Shown: positions 23,970 to 36,159 of the stretch, piece after piece
How positions within the stretch are numbered: position 1 is the stretch's first letter
Layout: every line of letters starts with the position of its first letter
Origin: Torymus aiolomorphi
Lineage: Eukaryota; Arthropoda; Insecta; Hymenoptera; Torymidae
DNA length: 64,000 bases
Reading direction: 5' to 3'
Assembly: GCA_036365515.1 (NCBI GenBank)
Contig: CM070877.1
Span: 7,449,001 to 7,513,000 of the forward strand
Program-made: the position numbers and the translations under genes
The notes under the pieces: model-generated
Told to the model about the DNA's origin: nothing
The model's input: the letters and a program-made list of their open reading frames with translations, nothing else
Database searches by the model: none

Positions 23970-24534
23970 CTTAGCGGAAATAATAAATGCTAATAACTGC
24001 AAATAACTGCAAATAACTGCAAAAAACTGCTAATAACTGAAAAAAAAAACAGTTTGGTTTGAGGTAGTATATAATCAATTTTTAGCAGTAATTAGCAGCT
24101 ATTAGCAGTTATTTGCAATTATTTGCAGTTATTTGCAATTTCATTAACTGTAATTGTAGAAATGGAAGTGCTATCAGTAGTTATTAACAATTATTATTAG
24201 CGGTTATTTATAGTTTCGTTAAGGAATAATTTAGAGCTATAATTTTTTTATATATTATTAAAATATTAAAATTAACCAAAATTACAAATAACTGTTATAA
24301 ACTGTTATAAACGGACAAGAACTGTTAGTAATTGTTATTAACTGTTAGTACTTGTTACCAGTATCTTCATTTCCCCCTATTATTATTTACCAGAACTGCA
24401 AATAAATGTTATAAACTGTTATAAACTGATAATAACTATTATTAATGTCTCAAACCAAACTGTTTATAACCCATGTTTATAACAATTATTTGCAGTCTCT
24501 AACAGTTCTTATTACAAAAACCATTTCGGCTAGG
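23970..24534. mobile_element. Foldback element built of AACTG minirepeats, copy 1
   Basis: The ends are CTTAGCGGAAAT on the left and ATTTCGGCTAG on the right. Both arms are arrays of 9-11-bp units such as AATAACTGC, with inverse units on the other side. A second member lies at 63128-63518. Confidence 0.75.
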
Positions 24535-24539
24535 GAAGT

Positions 24540-24980
24540 TCGTTTCTTTTGTCACCTCATACTCTTTCCCAGACATTTTCCATATATCCTTCTGTTAATT
24601 CCACTTCCGATTTTTGCACCAAAGCCTCTCCACAACTCTTCCTCAACCTTTCCTAACCATTACCAACCTCAAAACATTCCTTCTCATCACACAGGCAACA
24701 GAAGACAATCCTTGGTCGAAAATCGCACATCCGACCTCCGTGCGCGTATATATTTATATTTTACGATGTCGCGCCGGCCAATTGACATTCGGCACAGCCG
24801 ACGCGCTATACGCGGAAGTCCGATTTGCGATAGCCTTCCCTGAACGCCGACCGACGGCTGCTTCCTTCGCCGCGTGCTAATGTGCCAAGGGTATACCCGG
24901 AGATTCGTGGCTCCGTGAGGTATGGCGATCGATGCACTGGAACGCCATTTCGTTCGATAGTTTCGTTCTTGTTGATTCGA
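24540..24980. promoter_or_regulatory. Skew-switch CpG island
   Basis: The left flank (24560-24700) is strongly C-rich. The core (24720-24930) is CpG-rich and the right side turns G/T-rich. Overlapping frames on both strands show no family motif. Confidence 0.4.
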
Positions 24981-25119
24981 TTATTCGTTTTAAACAAAGG
25001 CACCTTGAGCATCAAAGTGGAAGTACATCTAATGCATTCGGCACATTTGAATGCATCTGCATTCTCTCCGGAAGCGTTTGACGTATCAAGCATGTCTAAT
25101 ACTTCGAAACGCGCATAAT

Positions 25120-25870
25120 ACTAAAATCTAGCCTCCAAATCACGACACCCCACCACGAATAATAACAAAATTTACGTTACGCTTGAATACCATTAAACCA
25201 ATTAAAAGCACATGCGTCTCCAAGATGTATAAACTTTACGCGAGAAAAAGAAAGTTAAAAACTTAAATGCCCACGCACGTGTCTGCAAGCCTCGTGACTG
25301 ATAGGGTTAAAAGCCTTCTAGTGTCCATCGTGCCACTAAACCGCCACTTCAGAAAAAGAGCCACAACACCGAGAGACAGCGCAAACTAATTAATCACCTC
25401 GATCCTTTTAAATCCAGCCGAAAAAAAACCAACCCGCGATCACGTGACGATCGCGACAAAAAAAAAACAAATCCCTGACTCATCATCATCATCATCTCTC
25501 TTCGCGCAGACGCAACGGCGGCAGCTGCATGCAGGCAGCACTTTTCCGCGAGCCTCTGGAATTCCGCAGCTGCATGCGGCCCTCCCCTCGCGCGCCATTG
25601 GCTGCTCGGTGCATCGTACGATGCGCGAATGCATCGCGCCGCGCATGTGTGTGACAATACAGTGAGAGGCATGGCCACCTGTGGGCACGCGCGTATATTA
25701 TATGTGCGATTGATAAGCGAGGGTTGCGGCTGAATCAGCGGGGTCGCTTAATGGGATTGACACGTGGTTCTGAATATATAGTTTCGTGATGAAGTCATTG
25801 TTGAGGATTGTGATTGATTAGCCGGGTGTAGCGAGGGGATAAGCAGTTGTACGACTGAGAGGGGTGATTA
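25120..25870. promoter_or_regulatory. Skew-switch CpG island
   Basis: The C/A-rich left flank (25130-25400) leads to a CpG-dense core (25430-25690) containing ATC triplets near 25486 and two copies of GCAGCTGCATGC. The right flank (25700-25870) is G/T-rich. Confidence 0.5.
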
Positions 25871-25895
25871 GTTTCTTTAATCGTCAAGGACTTTA

Positions 25896-26606
25896 TATCT
25901 GTGGCTTCCAGGAATAACGACTTAACCCACTTGTATGTGTTTTCGAGAAATCGCCGTTTTAAAATTTCTGTCATGACACTTCATATGTAAGATCGAAATG
26001 AGCGAGATGAATCATAACAATTTAGACATTTACAACGGTATCGAATATCTTTCGAACCCCACTATCAGCTGCTATAGGATAAATTTTTGTTCTTTGCATA
26101 AACAAACAAAACAATGCAGTTAAGTCGTTATTCCGGTAACTGTGCAGTTAAGTGGTTTAGGGAAATTGTTCAAATAAGATAAATAACATAGTTATTTCTA
26201 CACTTAAAACATAGAATGCGAATTCTTTTTTAAATATTCATTCTCGCGCATGTGCCTCCCAACGGAATGTGCGTGAAGTCAACGGAATTCGGTAAACCGA
26301 ATACCGAACGTTACTCGGTTTATGCACACTCGCCCCATCGCCCGGCAATCAAAGCTGTTGTGTTACCTTCTATTATCTATTGCCTTTGATCTTTGTTGCT
26401 ATAAAAATAGGTATGTCATAATCTGTTTATTGCATTTAACTTCAAAACAGTGCTTTTAATTAAATATAAATATTGAGTTAAGTGTTTTTTCCGGGTACAG
26501 GTGCAGTTAAGTGGTTATGCATTTAGCTGATATTTGCTCTTTGAACGCGTTAACTCAATTTTGACAAAAAATCAGTTAAGTCGTTATTCCTGGAAGCAAC
26601 AGATAC
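25896..26606. mobile_element. 710-bp TIR element
   Basis: The left end ATCTGTGGCTTCCAGGAAT is mirrored at about 26585-26604, followed inward by AACGACTTAAC. The word CAGTTAAGTCGTTATTCC recurs inside near 26115, so the interior is partly repeated. No transposase frame. Confidence 0.75.
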
Positions 26607-26699
26607 ATGGTTCTTCGTAATTAAGAGTTGAAACACTGCATAACAGCTGGTCAAGATATAACTTATACAGTACAGCCACAATACCGTCTAACTCTAAAA

Positions 26700-27330
26700 G
26701 AAAAGTCAACTATCTGCCTATCAGTCCGCGCAGCGGGCACTTAATAAATCAGCACACACGCGACGCCCATAGATCAATTCAACATAACATATCCCTCGAT
26801 GACTAATCAGCGCTGCAACAGGCTAATTAGCAACAACTCTGACTCACAATTCAAGCCCACCTAAATCCATGTACCCAACCAACTCCTCCACCTCCTCCCG
26901 TGCATCGGTCTATCTCACCCGCTGCACAGACATTTCGCAAAGAATTCCTCTCTCTTGGCATGCATGCATGCATGCATGCAGCGCGCCGCGCCTGCCTGTC
27001 TCGCTCGCTCGCGCAGCTGCACCGCACGCCGCCGCGCTGTCTAGCTGGCCGCGCGCGCGCGAGCGAGCGTCGTTTTAGCCTCTTTGGCATTCCCAAGCGA
27101 GAGAGAGAGAGGAGAGCGTTTGTCTCGGTGCCAGAGGTGGAAAGGAATTTTCCGTGACGGGAGTGTGTAAAGAGAGGGACACGCGGGAGATAGAGAGCAC
27201 GAGGAAAAACTGGATATATAGAGGGGGAGAGAGGATGATTGAGGTGCGCCGACGGGCGTGTGTGTGTGCGCGTGTAAGAGTAAAGCTGATTGAGCGTGGG
27301 TCGTGGGGCTTTTGACTGCGTTTTGATAAT
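26700..27330. promoter_or_regulatory. Skew-switch CpG island with GCAT repeat
   Basis: The C/A-rich left flank (26750-26920) is followed by a GCAT tetranucleotide run at about 26958-26981, a CpG-dense core to 27080, then a purine/G-rich right flank with GA runs. Confidence 0.5.
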
Positions 27331-27649
27331 GATGAACTATTATACTACTGCGCGCTACTGACGTGGTTGTTATATGGCGACGACGATAAGGTTTTCTTCT
27401 TCTGTAGAGTAAACATGATAATTTTGTTGGCTTAAGCGGGCTTATATATATATATATATATATACGTTTTTAGGTCTATTTGCGTAATTTTCACACGCGT
27501 GTGTACTTAGTTGTGCCCATATGGTGGATCCTTGAAATTCTTACAGAATTAAATTTTACATCGTTTTCTTGGGTTTACAGATGGAACAAGCGTTAAAGTT
27601 CGTTCATTTTTATTATATTTTTATTTTAAAATTATCGATTTTACATAAA
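27331..27649. other. Spacer with (TA)n run
   Basis: A TA dinucleotide run lies at about 27445-27464. No gene. Confidence 0.5.
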
Positions 27650-28260
27650 CTTCCAATCGCCCGCATGTAACCTTATACAAAACTTTCTCTCTCTCTCTCT
27701 CTCTCTGATCAATAAATTCAATTCAATTCAATTCTCTCTCATACACACACACTCGCGCGCGCGCGCACACACACACACGAGTCAAGACGCACGAATTCCA
27801 TTCAATTCGTATCTCGTATTTCACACTCGAGCCGCACGCTCGTTTGCGCGCAATTAATAACTTTACGAGTACGACGACGACTCTCGTGCCCGCCGTCGCT
27901 CTCATTAATATTTCAACCGCGAGCTGCGCGCGCGAATGAATCGACGTTTCTAGATCGCGTGTCGCCGCTTCGGGTTTTTTCTCTCCCTCTCTCCCTCTAT
28001 CTCTCTCCTGCCTTTGAAAATTGCGAGCTGGCCTCGCAAATGGTGTGTACTATATGGGCTTGCGCAATTGACGGTGGTTGTGACATATATCGTTTGAAAA
28101 GCAGGGTTTGAGAAATGTTTTTTTTTTTCAAGGGATTTTTCCTCACTTCGTTTCTTTTGATCGAATAAGTGTGTAATTTAGCGTGTATGATTTGAGGAGG
28201 GAGAATGAATGGGTGTGTAGAGCGTGCAGAAATCAGTAGAAAAGGTGCTCAGACAGACGC
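27650..28260. promoter_or_regulatory. Skew-switch CpG island with (CT)n runs
   Basis: (CT)n runs at about 27687-27705 and 27976-28008 flank a CpG-rich core with alternating CG and CA runs. The right flank 28150-28260 is G-rich. Confidence 0.45.
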
Positions 28261-29159
28261 GTAAATATATATCAATTTTAGCTATTCATTTTCATTTTTA
28301 AATTGGAGAGCGTATCAGACATGTATTCAGTAAGAAGTCAAAAATAACTTTATGCATAGTATGTGTTAACCAAAATTTTTCTAAATTAACTTTCTATTTA
28401 TTATAATATATTAGGCGATTTACTAAATATATAGATATGTACTACTTATTCTTTTCAGATGAAATTAAAAATATTTTCCATTTGTGAAATCTACACGACT
28501 GGGTTTGTACACTATAGAATTATCTTATTTCATAATCTAGAAAGTTCAATACCGATTTATTTTTATACATTTTTGTATATAATCCCTTTAACTGGACCAA
28601 AAGTACACTAAAATTGATTTAAATCGTTAATAAATCTAGTGTTGGGAATATACATTGACCAGGACAACCTGTACATCGATTATATATTTTGCTTATAAGC
28701 TGAAAAAAAATGTTTGTTTTCACCTACAAAATTTGTTGTCGCAAGCTATCTATAAAATGCTCATATTGATGTAATAGTGTCTTGAACAACTTGAAGAAAC
28801 ATTGATTCAATCATACAAATATTATAGTAAAAAACTGAAGAACGTATACAGCTCACTTTATTTATTTATTTATTTATTAAACCGCAGATAAAAAATTCAT
28901 ATTATAATGAATTGTTCACGAGTAAATTCCTAAAGGCAAATAATACTGCCTGGTACATAGAAATAATACGTAAAAACAATAGAAAAAAAACTTAAGTGCT
29001 AGGTGTAGATAAACGATAAACGCATAAAAATGTTGGGCAACTATAACTACAAAACATTATAAATCTTTCAATGGAAGGATTTTTCAAAAATTGATTAAAA
29101 AAAAAAGGATACAATTATTTTGTCAGTCTTAGGCGATTCATCCTTTTCAAATATACAAC
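28261..29159. other. AT-rich stretch with (TTTA)n
   Basis: A TTTA run at about 28858-28879 followed by ACCGCAG could mark the end of an old retroposon, but nothing coding accompanies it. Confidence 0.4.
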
Positions 29160-29510
29160 TAAATCCTTCTCTCGTGTTTTTCAACAATCGCTCACAAACC
29201 ATCCACTTTTTATACAACAGATTACGACTCTACTAAAATCCTTCCACGGATAACCATACACCTTCTTCGACAAATCCTCAAACCCTTCGTCTCATTCATT
29301 CCACAAAGATCCCCCTCATTAAAACCCACCACGACGACAGCGGCGTCAGTTCTCGGTACGCGCGCCGCGTGCACGACAGATAAGCATCGCGCGAGCCAAG
29401 AGAGCGCAGAGCCACACTGTCTGATCGAGCCAAATTCCTCCGATTGGGAACGCGCGCGTCGTCGTGAGTAGGTAAATTAATTAACCGGGAGAGGCATGTA
29501 GGTTGGGTTT
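29160..29510. promoter_or_regulatory. Skew-switch CpG island
   Basis: The C-rich left flank (29190-29340) leads to a short CpG core (29340-29470) and a brief G/T-rich right flank. Confidence 0.45.
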
Positions 29511-29539
29511 CTCTTCTAAAAGTCTCTATACAGTCGCAT

Positions 29540-31160
29540 TTTATTTTACGAATATTCCATCCCCTTGGTATGTATCGTTCGAAATAACGCGGGCAAAGCC
29601 GAAAATCGTTGACCGGAGTGCTGCGAAGGTGGGAGCATCACGGGGTCATCCTCCGCGCTGAGCCGCCTGACTAAATACGTCGTCTTACTACTCGCTGTAT
29701 GCGCGGACGCGCGCTCGTCGGCTGTTGACACACCTGCGCAGTGCTGTTCTCTGCCTCGCACCTGAAACAGTAACGTTGAACGCGCGTGCAAGTAAAAAGC
29801 ATGAATTTCACTGATGTTCCAAAATTATCATACAAGACGGATAAAAAAAAGGTTCTAAACCAACGGCCCATACCAAAACACACATGCACGCACATGAGTT
29901 CCACTTGCCTTATCTTGAAGCTACACCGTGGTCTTATCAAAGCCTTGTATATACACACACACTTAGCGCGTAACCTTCCACTATGTGCGCCGGAAAATAT
30001 TCCTACGTCGTAGCAGCTCAGCGCCTCGGAGTCTCTCTCGAGCCGCGCGAGAGGTGCCAAGCGGTCTACGGCTGCGGGCACCGGCGACGGTAAAAACTAG
30101 TCCGACCGCCTGCCAGCGCTCTATGTACGCCACGCCTTGATCTGGGCATGGCTATGTGAGCTCGCGTGATGCGCGGGTTTTGTAGTTTTTTTTTTGGGAA
30201 GGTATATGAGCAAAGACCAGAAACTTTTTAAATTTTATGTAACTCAAAAATTTTAGATTTAAAAGGCCATAACTGAAGCTGTTTACGGAGCACATGACTG
30301 AGCCAAAAAAGAAAATGTTCATTTTTCAATAGAGTATAATAAAAACAAAAGTTCAACTTAATGGTAGAGAAAGACTTTTTTACGAAAAATTACTAAAAGA
30401 GCGATAAAGGCGTCCATTTCGAGTATTTTCATGTGTTTTTCGATGTAGAAAAAAAAAGTCACTTATTATCATTGTCACATTTTTAGAGCTCTTTCTTTAT
30501 AACAAAAGCTTCAATTTACGATCTGGTAGATCGATGTGACATGAAAAATAGCCCAGATATAAGAGATTTTAACTTTTTACTTCTTGAATATGGGAAAATA
30601 AAAACTCTTATATCTGGGCTATTTTTCATGGCACATCGATCTACCAGGTCTTAAATTGAAGCTTTTGTTATAAAGAAAAAGCTCTGAAAATTTGACAATG
30701 ATAGTAAGTGACTTTTTTTTTCTACATCGAAAAACACATACAAATACTCAAAATGGGCGCATTTTTCGCTCTTTTAGTAATTTTTCGTAAAAAAGTCTTT
30801 CTCTACCATTAAGTTGAACTTTTTTTTTATTACTCTATTGAAAAATGAACATTTCCTTTTTTGGTTCAGTCATGTGCTTCGTAAACAACTTGAGTTATAG
30901 CCTTTTAAATCTAAAATAAAATTTTAAAAGTTTCTGGGATTTGCTCATATATATACATGGGAGGCTGTTGGTGGGATTGTTAAGAGCGAGGGACGTTGTG
31001 GGATTGGTTGGTGCTGAGTTTTTTGCTGTGGAAAGTTTTGGTAATATTTTTTTATTTTTGGTTTGGGGTAATGGGGAGTACCAGAAGGAATGGCTGTAAG
31101 AGTTTTGGTAGAGGTTATTTCCTTCGTGAATGTATGTGTACTTTGATTTTGTGATTGAAT
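29540..31160. promoter_or_regulatory. CpG island whose right flank is split by a hairpin insertion
   Basis: The CpG-rich core runs from about 29600 to 30180. The G/T-rich right flank starts at 30150, is interrupted by the palindrome at 30203-30952, and resumes at 30955-31160 with strong G/T bias. The interruption suggests the flank predates the insertion. Minus-strand frames here show no recognisable motif. Confidence 0.45.
30203..30952. mobile_element. 750-bp near-perfect palindrome
   Basis: Two arms of about 350 bp mirror each other around about 30575, with ends ATATGAGCAAA and TTTGCTCATAT. The arms include CTTATATCTGGGCTATTTT and its inverse beside the centre. The interior has no frame. 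Confidence 0.85.
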
Positions 31161-33283
31161 CTTGTAACTGTATATGTAAAGATTTTATTCAATGTATGAC
31201 TCTAACATAGCTTCCATAAATTCTATATAATGTGATTCATATATTACACCAATCGTATTAAATCCAAACGACAAAACATTGTTTTTGAAATTTGACAAAA
31301 ATATAAAGAAAATCCATGATCGAAAAATATGTCAATGTATCAGTACATATAATTCAAATGTCGACGAGTGCTAAATTCAAAGGCATTGGCGTGTGTTTCG
31401 AATTTGCATAAATGACGCAAGAGCGATTTTTGCAATTCTTATTATGTACTTTATTGGAAGCGAAGACGACGAGGAATTCCCACGAAACTAAAGATTTATT
31501 GCCAACCTAGATGAACTTTTGAAACGCATTTTTTATAGATTTTTCTGGAACAAGTCTTAATGGCTGTAACCAACGAACTATTCGGGTAAATTAATTAAGA
31601 TATTATTTTTCATACGTGCACTTTTTTGCATTCATTTCTAAAACATACAATTCTGAAAAATGAATGAGAACAAAAAGTTTGAACGGTAAGATGTCTATAA
31701 ATATATGTATATATCCTTTTTCCTTGTACAAATTCATTGCAGATAATAATTTATTTATTTCAACAGTTATACAAGGTTATAAAAGTTTCATATGTCATGT
31801 AGACATTCATCTTCGATACTTTACGAACGTTCGCATGAATCACGCGCATTTTTAATTCCTACATTAACTACGATCCATAATCCGAGGACTCACTTATCGA
31901 GAGTCGAATTACATTATCGTTAATCGACACTTACAGCAATAAAACCGCGAAGAAATGCAAAAATGCCATCAATCTTTTTTCCAGTTGTTAACCCGCCAAG
32001 AGCAATCCGACCAACTCCAAATGCATATTCTGAAATGAAAAAAAAAACTCACTTGGCATATTCTAATGCTGGCCGTTTGAGTGTGACTTAAAAGCGTCGT
32101 AATAAACATTTGCAATAATCAAAACGAACTATTTCATACCATTAGCAGAACATTAGCAGAATTAATGAACACTCAGAGCTTCCTATAAATTTGCGCGAGG
32201 TTTCACTTTTCTTTCAATTTTAGAAGAATTAATATACACACGTATATTAATATACGTCTGCGTATATAAGAGGCTTACGTAAAAACGCTTTCACCCGCTT
32301 ATTGGCACGGATTTTCAGGAAAACGTATCAAAAATATCCTGCACAGCGCGTGCTTTGAAAGTGGGTGCAAAAAGTATATATATGCATGCACTTAAATGGA
32401 CGGGTATTATACACTTAAAAGTTTACGGCTGGTATGAGTGTGTGTATGATGCGTGTGAAGGTTTCTCGATAAGCGGTTACGAAACTGCCGTGGTTTTACC
32501 GAAGTCTATTTATAGCAGCCGATTTCGGGTTATTTGGGGCCACGGATCGGTTGTAAATGCTCGTTAAAGGGTATTATGTAAGAAGCTATTTTGATAAGAA
32601 TGCACGTTGCCATTACGTGCGCGCGAGCGATTAGACCCGAAAAGTCTTTTTAATAGTCGCGTGATTTTATTTACGATTTTTTAATTAGATGTACAGTGTT
32701 TTTTAGAATAAAGGCCAAGTAAGAGTTAAATAAAGTTTCATATATTTTAACTTGTCTTACATATTAAACGATTGGGATTTGCTCTTTCTTATTATCTGTA
32801 ATACCTGATTGGTTATAATAACTTCGATATTCCATAACTTTAGGATAAACAACGTGATTGGTTAAAAGTCAGTGGAATTTTTAAATATTTTAACTTGGAA
32901 TTTAGAAAATAAAAAAATATCAAGAAGACATACAGACATTTTTAGTTTAAAGCGATATAATGAATAATACTTTCATTGCTTGAAGTTTCTAATCTTAAAA
33001 TTTGCTATCCTTAAATATTATTGCTAAAATTAATATAATGTAAATCGAAATAAATGTAAAACAAATGGTTCTAATTCTAAATTTAAAATTGAAAAGGTCT
33101 GGCAAGAAAAAATAAAGAGCGCGTTCACCTTGCTAGTTAAATAAAAATAATAATAGATTTTTTGGTCTTTCAATTTTTTAGTTTTACTTCATTATACTAT
33201 AGAAATTTCAATTTACTTTTATTACGACTGTATATGAGTATACATATAGTACAACATGCATATAGCTAAATTCCACGACTCTA
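31161..33283. other. AT-rich non-coding stretch
   Basis: No frame with protein character. A minor CpG-rich patch at about 32290-32660 with G/T bias might be a weak relative of the islands. Confidence 0.4.
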
Positions 33284-33536
33284 CTCTCTAAAGTTGAATT
33301 AGTGAAAATTGCTCCACCATTTCAATTAGTAGAAAAAACTTCTAATTTATTAGTGAATATTCACTATTTCATTTAGTAGTTTATTAAAACTACTATTTTG
33401 ATTAGTAGTTTTTACTAATTTAATTAGTAGTTTTTAAAAAACCACTAATGAAATAGTGAATATTCACTAATAAATTAGTAGTTTTTTCTACTAATTGAAA
33501 TGGTGGAGCAATTTTCGCTAATTCAACTTTAGAGAG
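33284..33536. mobile_element. Foldback MITE, CTCTCTAAAG family, copy 2
   Basis: The termini CTCTCTAAAGTTGAATTAGT and inverse are flanked by TA, as at 19256-19468. The body is palindromic, centred near 33410, and built on words such as AATTAGTAG. Confidence 0.85.
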
Positions 33537-33539
33537 TAC

Positions 33540-34068
33540 ATTTTATTGTCAAACTTCCTACCAACATCACGCATTCCCCTAGAAATTCTCCAACAACCGC
33601 GCCAAAACAACACTCATAAAATAAAAAATCTCTCGAATCAAAACACAAACAAACTGTGTATAGTATCTCTTCCCTCTTTAATCACAGAGCGCGGTGAAAC
33701 CTCAAAGATTACAGCCGCGCACCCGATACTTGCGCGCAGGTGCGCGCGCGCAGGCGCATTGTGTATAAATAAACCGCATGCATGCGCAGTTATGTGTGTG
33801 TACCCGGTAAGCCGAGCCGGTGATCACGGCCGATGAGATCGCGGTTGGAAAACATATTTTCCGCGCGCTTAGCGCACCGCAGAACGAGATGGGATAGACT
33901 CGATGGTGGCTCGCTGGGACTTGAGTTTCGTTACATGAGGTGGAATTTTATTGGTGAATGGGAGGAGGGGATGGAAGAGAGTTTAGTGGTGGGAGGGATC
34001 AGCTGATTCGTTGGAGATTGTGGGTAGGTAAAAGGAGGATTGTTGATAGGGTAATCAGAAACATTGTG
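33540..34068. promoter_or_regulatory. Skew-switch CpG island
   Basis: The C/A-rich left flank (33545-33700) leads to a CpG core (33700-33890) and a strongly G/T-rich right flank (33920-34060). Confidence 0.5.
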
Positions 34069-34072
34069 TTAA

Positions 34073-34606
34073 GGTGGCTCATGCGATTTCTTATAAAAAA
34101 GCAGATACATCTTAAACTTAACAAATACGTTCTTTAGACATTAAACTTTCGATCTCTACTAAGAAAATTGTAGTTCAACGACCAAATTATCGAAAAAACT
34201 GAGTTTATAAATAGGTACGTTTAACACATAACCTTATGGGAATGAACAGTTTATTGCTTCGCAGTAACTTGTAAAAAAGCAGTTTTTAATGTACAATATA
34301 TGAAATTAAAGATTTTTTTGTGAAGAATCTAATGATATCATCTGAATTATAGGTTAACGACCAAATAAAAAAGATATTAACAATAAACGTTACAAATGTG
34401 CTACTGCGCATGCGCACTGCGACCAGTCATACAAATGTAGCGACAAATTAGCAAAGTTTTTACTTATTTATAAAATCTTTTTTTGTTTGAACATTTAGAA
34501 GTTATTTACAATAAATTTACCTAAAATACGTTAACTTAATTTGGCAATAATAAAGAAGCCCCTTGCGGGGCCCCGACTTGATACGGCACCAAACGCATGA
34601 GCCACC
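34073..34606. mobile_element. 534-bp TTAA-flanked TIR element
   Basis: The inverted ends GGTGGCTCATGCG and CGCATGAGCCACC are perfect over 13 bp and bounded by TTAA on both sides (34069-34072 and 34607-34610). The TTAA duplication is the signature of piggyBac- or Kolobok-type transposases. No frame. A matching solo end, GAGCCACC followed by TTAA, lies near 61591-61602. Confidence 0.85.
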
Positions 34607-34610
34607 TTAA

Positions 34611-35677
34611 AGGAACTTTTCTCATCTGTATAACGAATTTGAAGTTCATTTTCATAAAAAATAACCAAACATTCAGGCTAAAAGGTAACCCTCCCTATTC
34701 TTGTTAAGAAAGAGGTCTACATTGAATTTTTCGTTATCCTAATTCAACTTTTAGTTTTTCTGAACGATTTGAATTGCATTTTATTCAGAATAAGTTAGAG
34801 AGCAGTGAGTGACAATTTGACAAAGACAATTGATGAAAAATTCAATATGAAGAAGATACGAAGAAATAATAGAGACGATGAGTATATGATAATTTCTCGA
34901 ACTTAAATATATGTCTAATATAATAGTCGATACTTTCGGATTCGTTGTTCACTGAACTTATTCGTATAACTTTAGAGAAGTTTATCGTCATATACTTTTA
35001 ATTCTTTATTCTCTGAAACATTTAAAATAATTCATGTACGTGGAACACAAACTGAATTTATATACTTTCTAAAATATACTTTGAAACGTATATTTGTTAA
35101 TTGTTTACTAGGGAATTATGAACTTTTATTCCTATCTTATTAAATTCAAGAAATTAATCGTTAAGGAGGTTCATCGGGTCAAGGAAATAAGATAGATTTA
35201 AAGTGAAGATATCTCATGCGAAATTAAAAAGTCATTTCATCACTTTAGCGACGAAATATCAATAAAAATAGATTTTGATAATTTAACATACGGTCTTATG
35301 GGGAATAGTATTTTTCTTATCTTCTATTGCGAAATTCATAATACGGAAATCGCTCTTTTTGTACTTTCAATTAATTATTTTGAAAAAAATTACTGTTCAG
35401 TTTTTATTGAGAATTTTTGTAGTAAGAGATAAATATTTGAAGAATATTTATCATTTTCGAAAACTATGATTAAGTAGAGATATTTATATTAAAAAAATTA
35501 TTGAAAGCAAAAAAGTTACATTTAACCTCAAAAAATAAGTCAAATCAGCTTCTGCGTGGATTATTTCGTGTATGTTCATGTAATGCAGCTTCTTTAGCAA
35601 AGTATATCTTGTGAATAAACAGGAAATAAAGAATGCGCTCATTTTGACAAGGTATGTAGCGACTGTATTACCTTAAA
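34611..35677. other. AT-rich non-coding stretch
   Basis: Nothing recognisable. Confidence 0.45.
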
Positions 35678-35818
35678 TTAAAAATATTTAAAAGTAATTT
35701 TAAAAAGTACTAAACTTCTCTCAGTTAAAAATATTTAAAAGTAATTTCAAAAAGTAATAAACTTTTTTCAGTTAAAAATATGTAAAAGTAATTTCAAAAA
35801 GTACTGAACTTCTTTCGT
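35678..35818 (+). repeat. 47-bp tandem repeat, three copies
   Basis: Three units starting TTAAAAATAT at 35678, 35725 and 35772 differ by a few substitutions. They lie about 340 bp upstream of the receptor gene. Confidence 0.85.
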
Positions 35819-36115
35819 TGACTGCAGTATTTTGAGTAGTTGTACAGAAAAACAATACTATTTTCGTTTACAAGGGCATAGCCGAAGTGCGCTTAAGCGA
35901 AAACCGCTGAACTCTTCGACAGTTTCTGCCGAACTAGCGGGCAGCAACAACCGAAACTCGGATCACGTGACCTTCGGCGCTTGTGCGTGAGCTCATTGCT
36001 ACGGCAGTTTTTGCCGAAACGTTTCGGCAATTCTCACCTAAGTCCTCCTACCGAACGGTTTCTCTTTTTTTTGACTGGAGATTTCCGTGGTTATAACAGA
36101 TTTTTTTCTCTCAGT

Positions 36116-36124
36116 GTATATAAG
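36116..36124 (+). promoter_or_regulatory. Candidate TATA box of the receptor gene
   Basis: GTATATAAG lies about 36-44 bases before the ATG at 36160. If it is used, the 5' untranslated leader would be only about 10-15 bases. It may have been supplied by the end of an adjacent repeat (TTTCTCTCAGTGTA just upstream). Confidence 0.35.
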
Positions 36125-36159
36125 TAGTTCATTGGTAACGAAGTTATATCAAAATATAA

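Noticed and set aside
29671..30081. Minus-strand frame of 136 codons
   Set aside because: It crosses a CpG core, no family motif was seen, and no splice or start context supports it.
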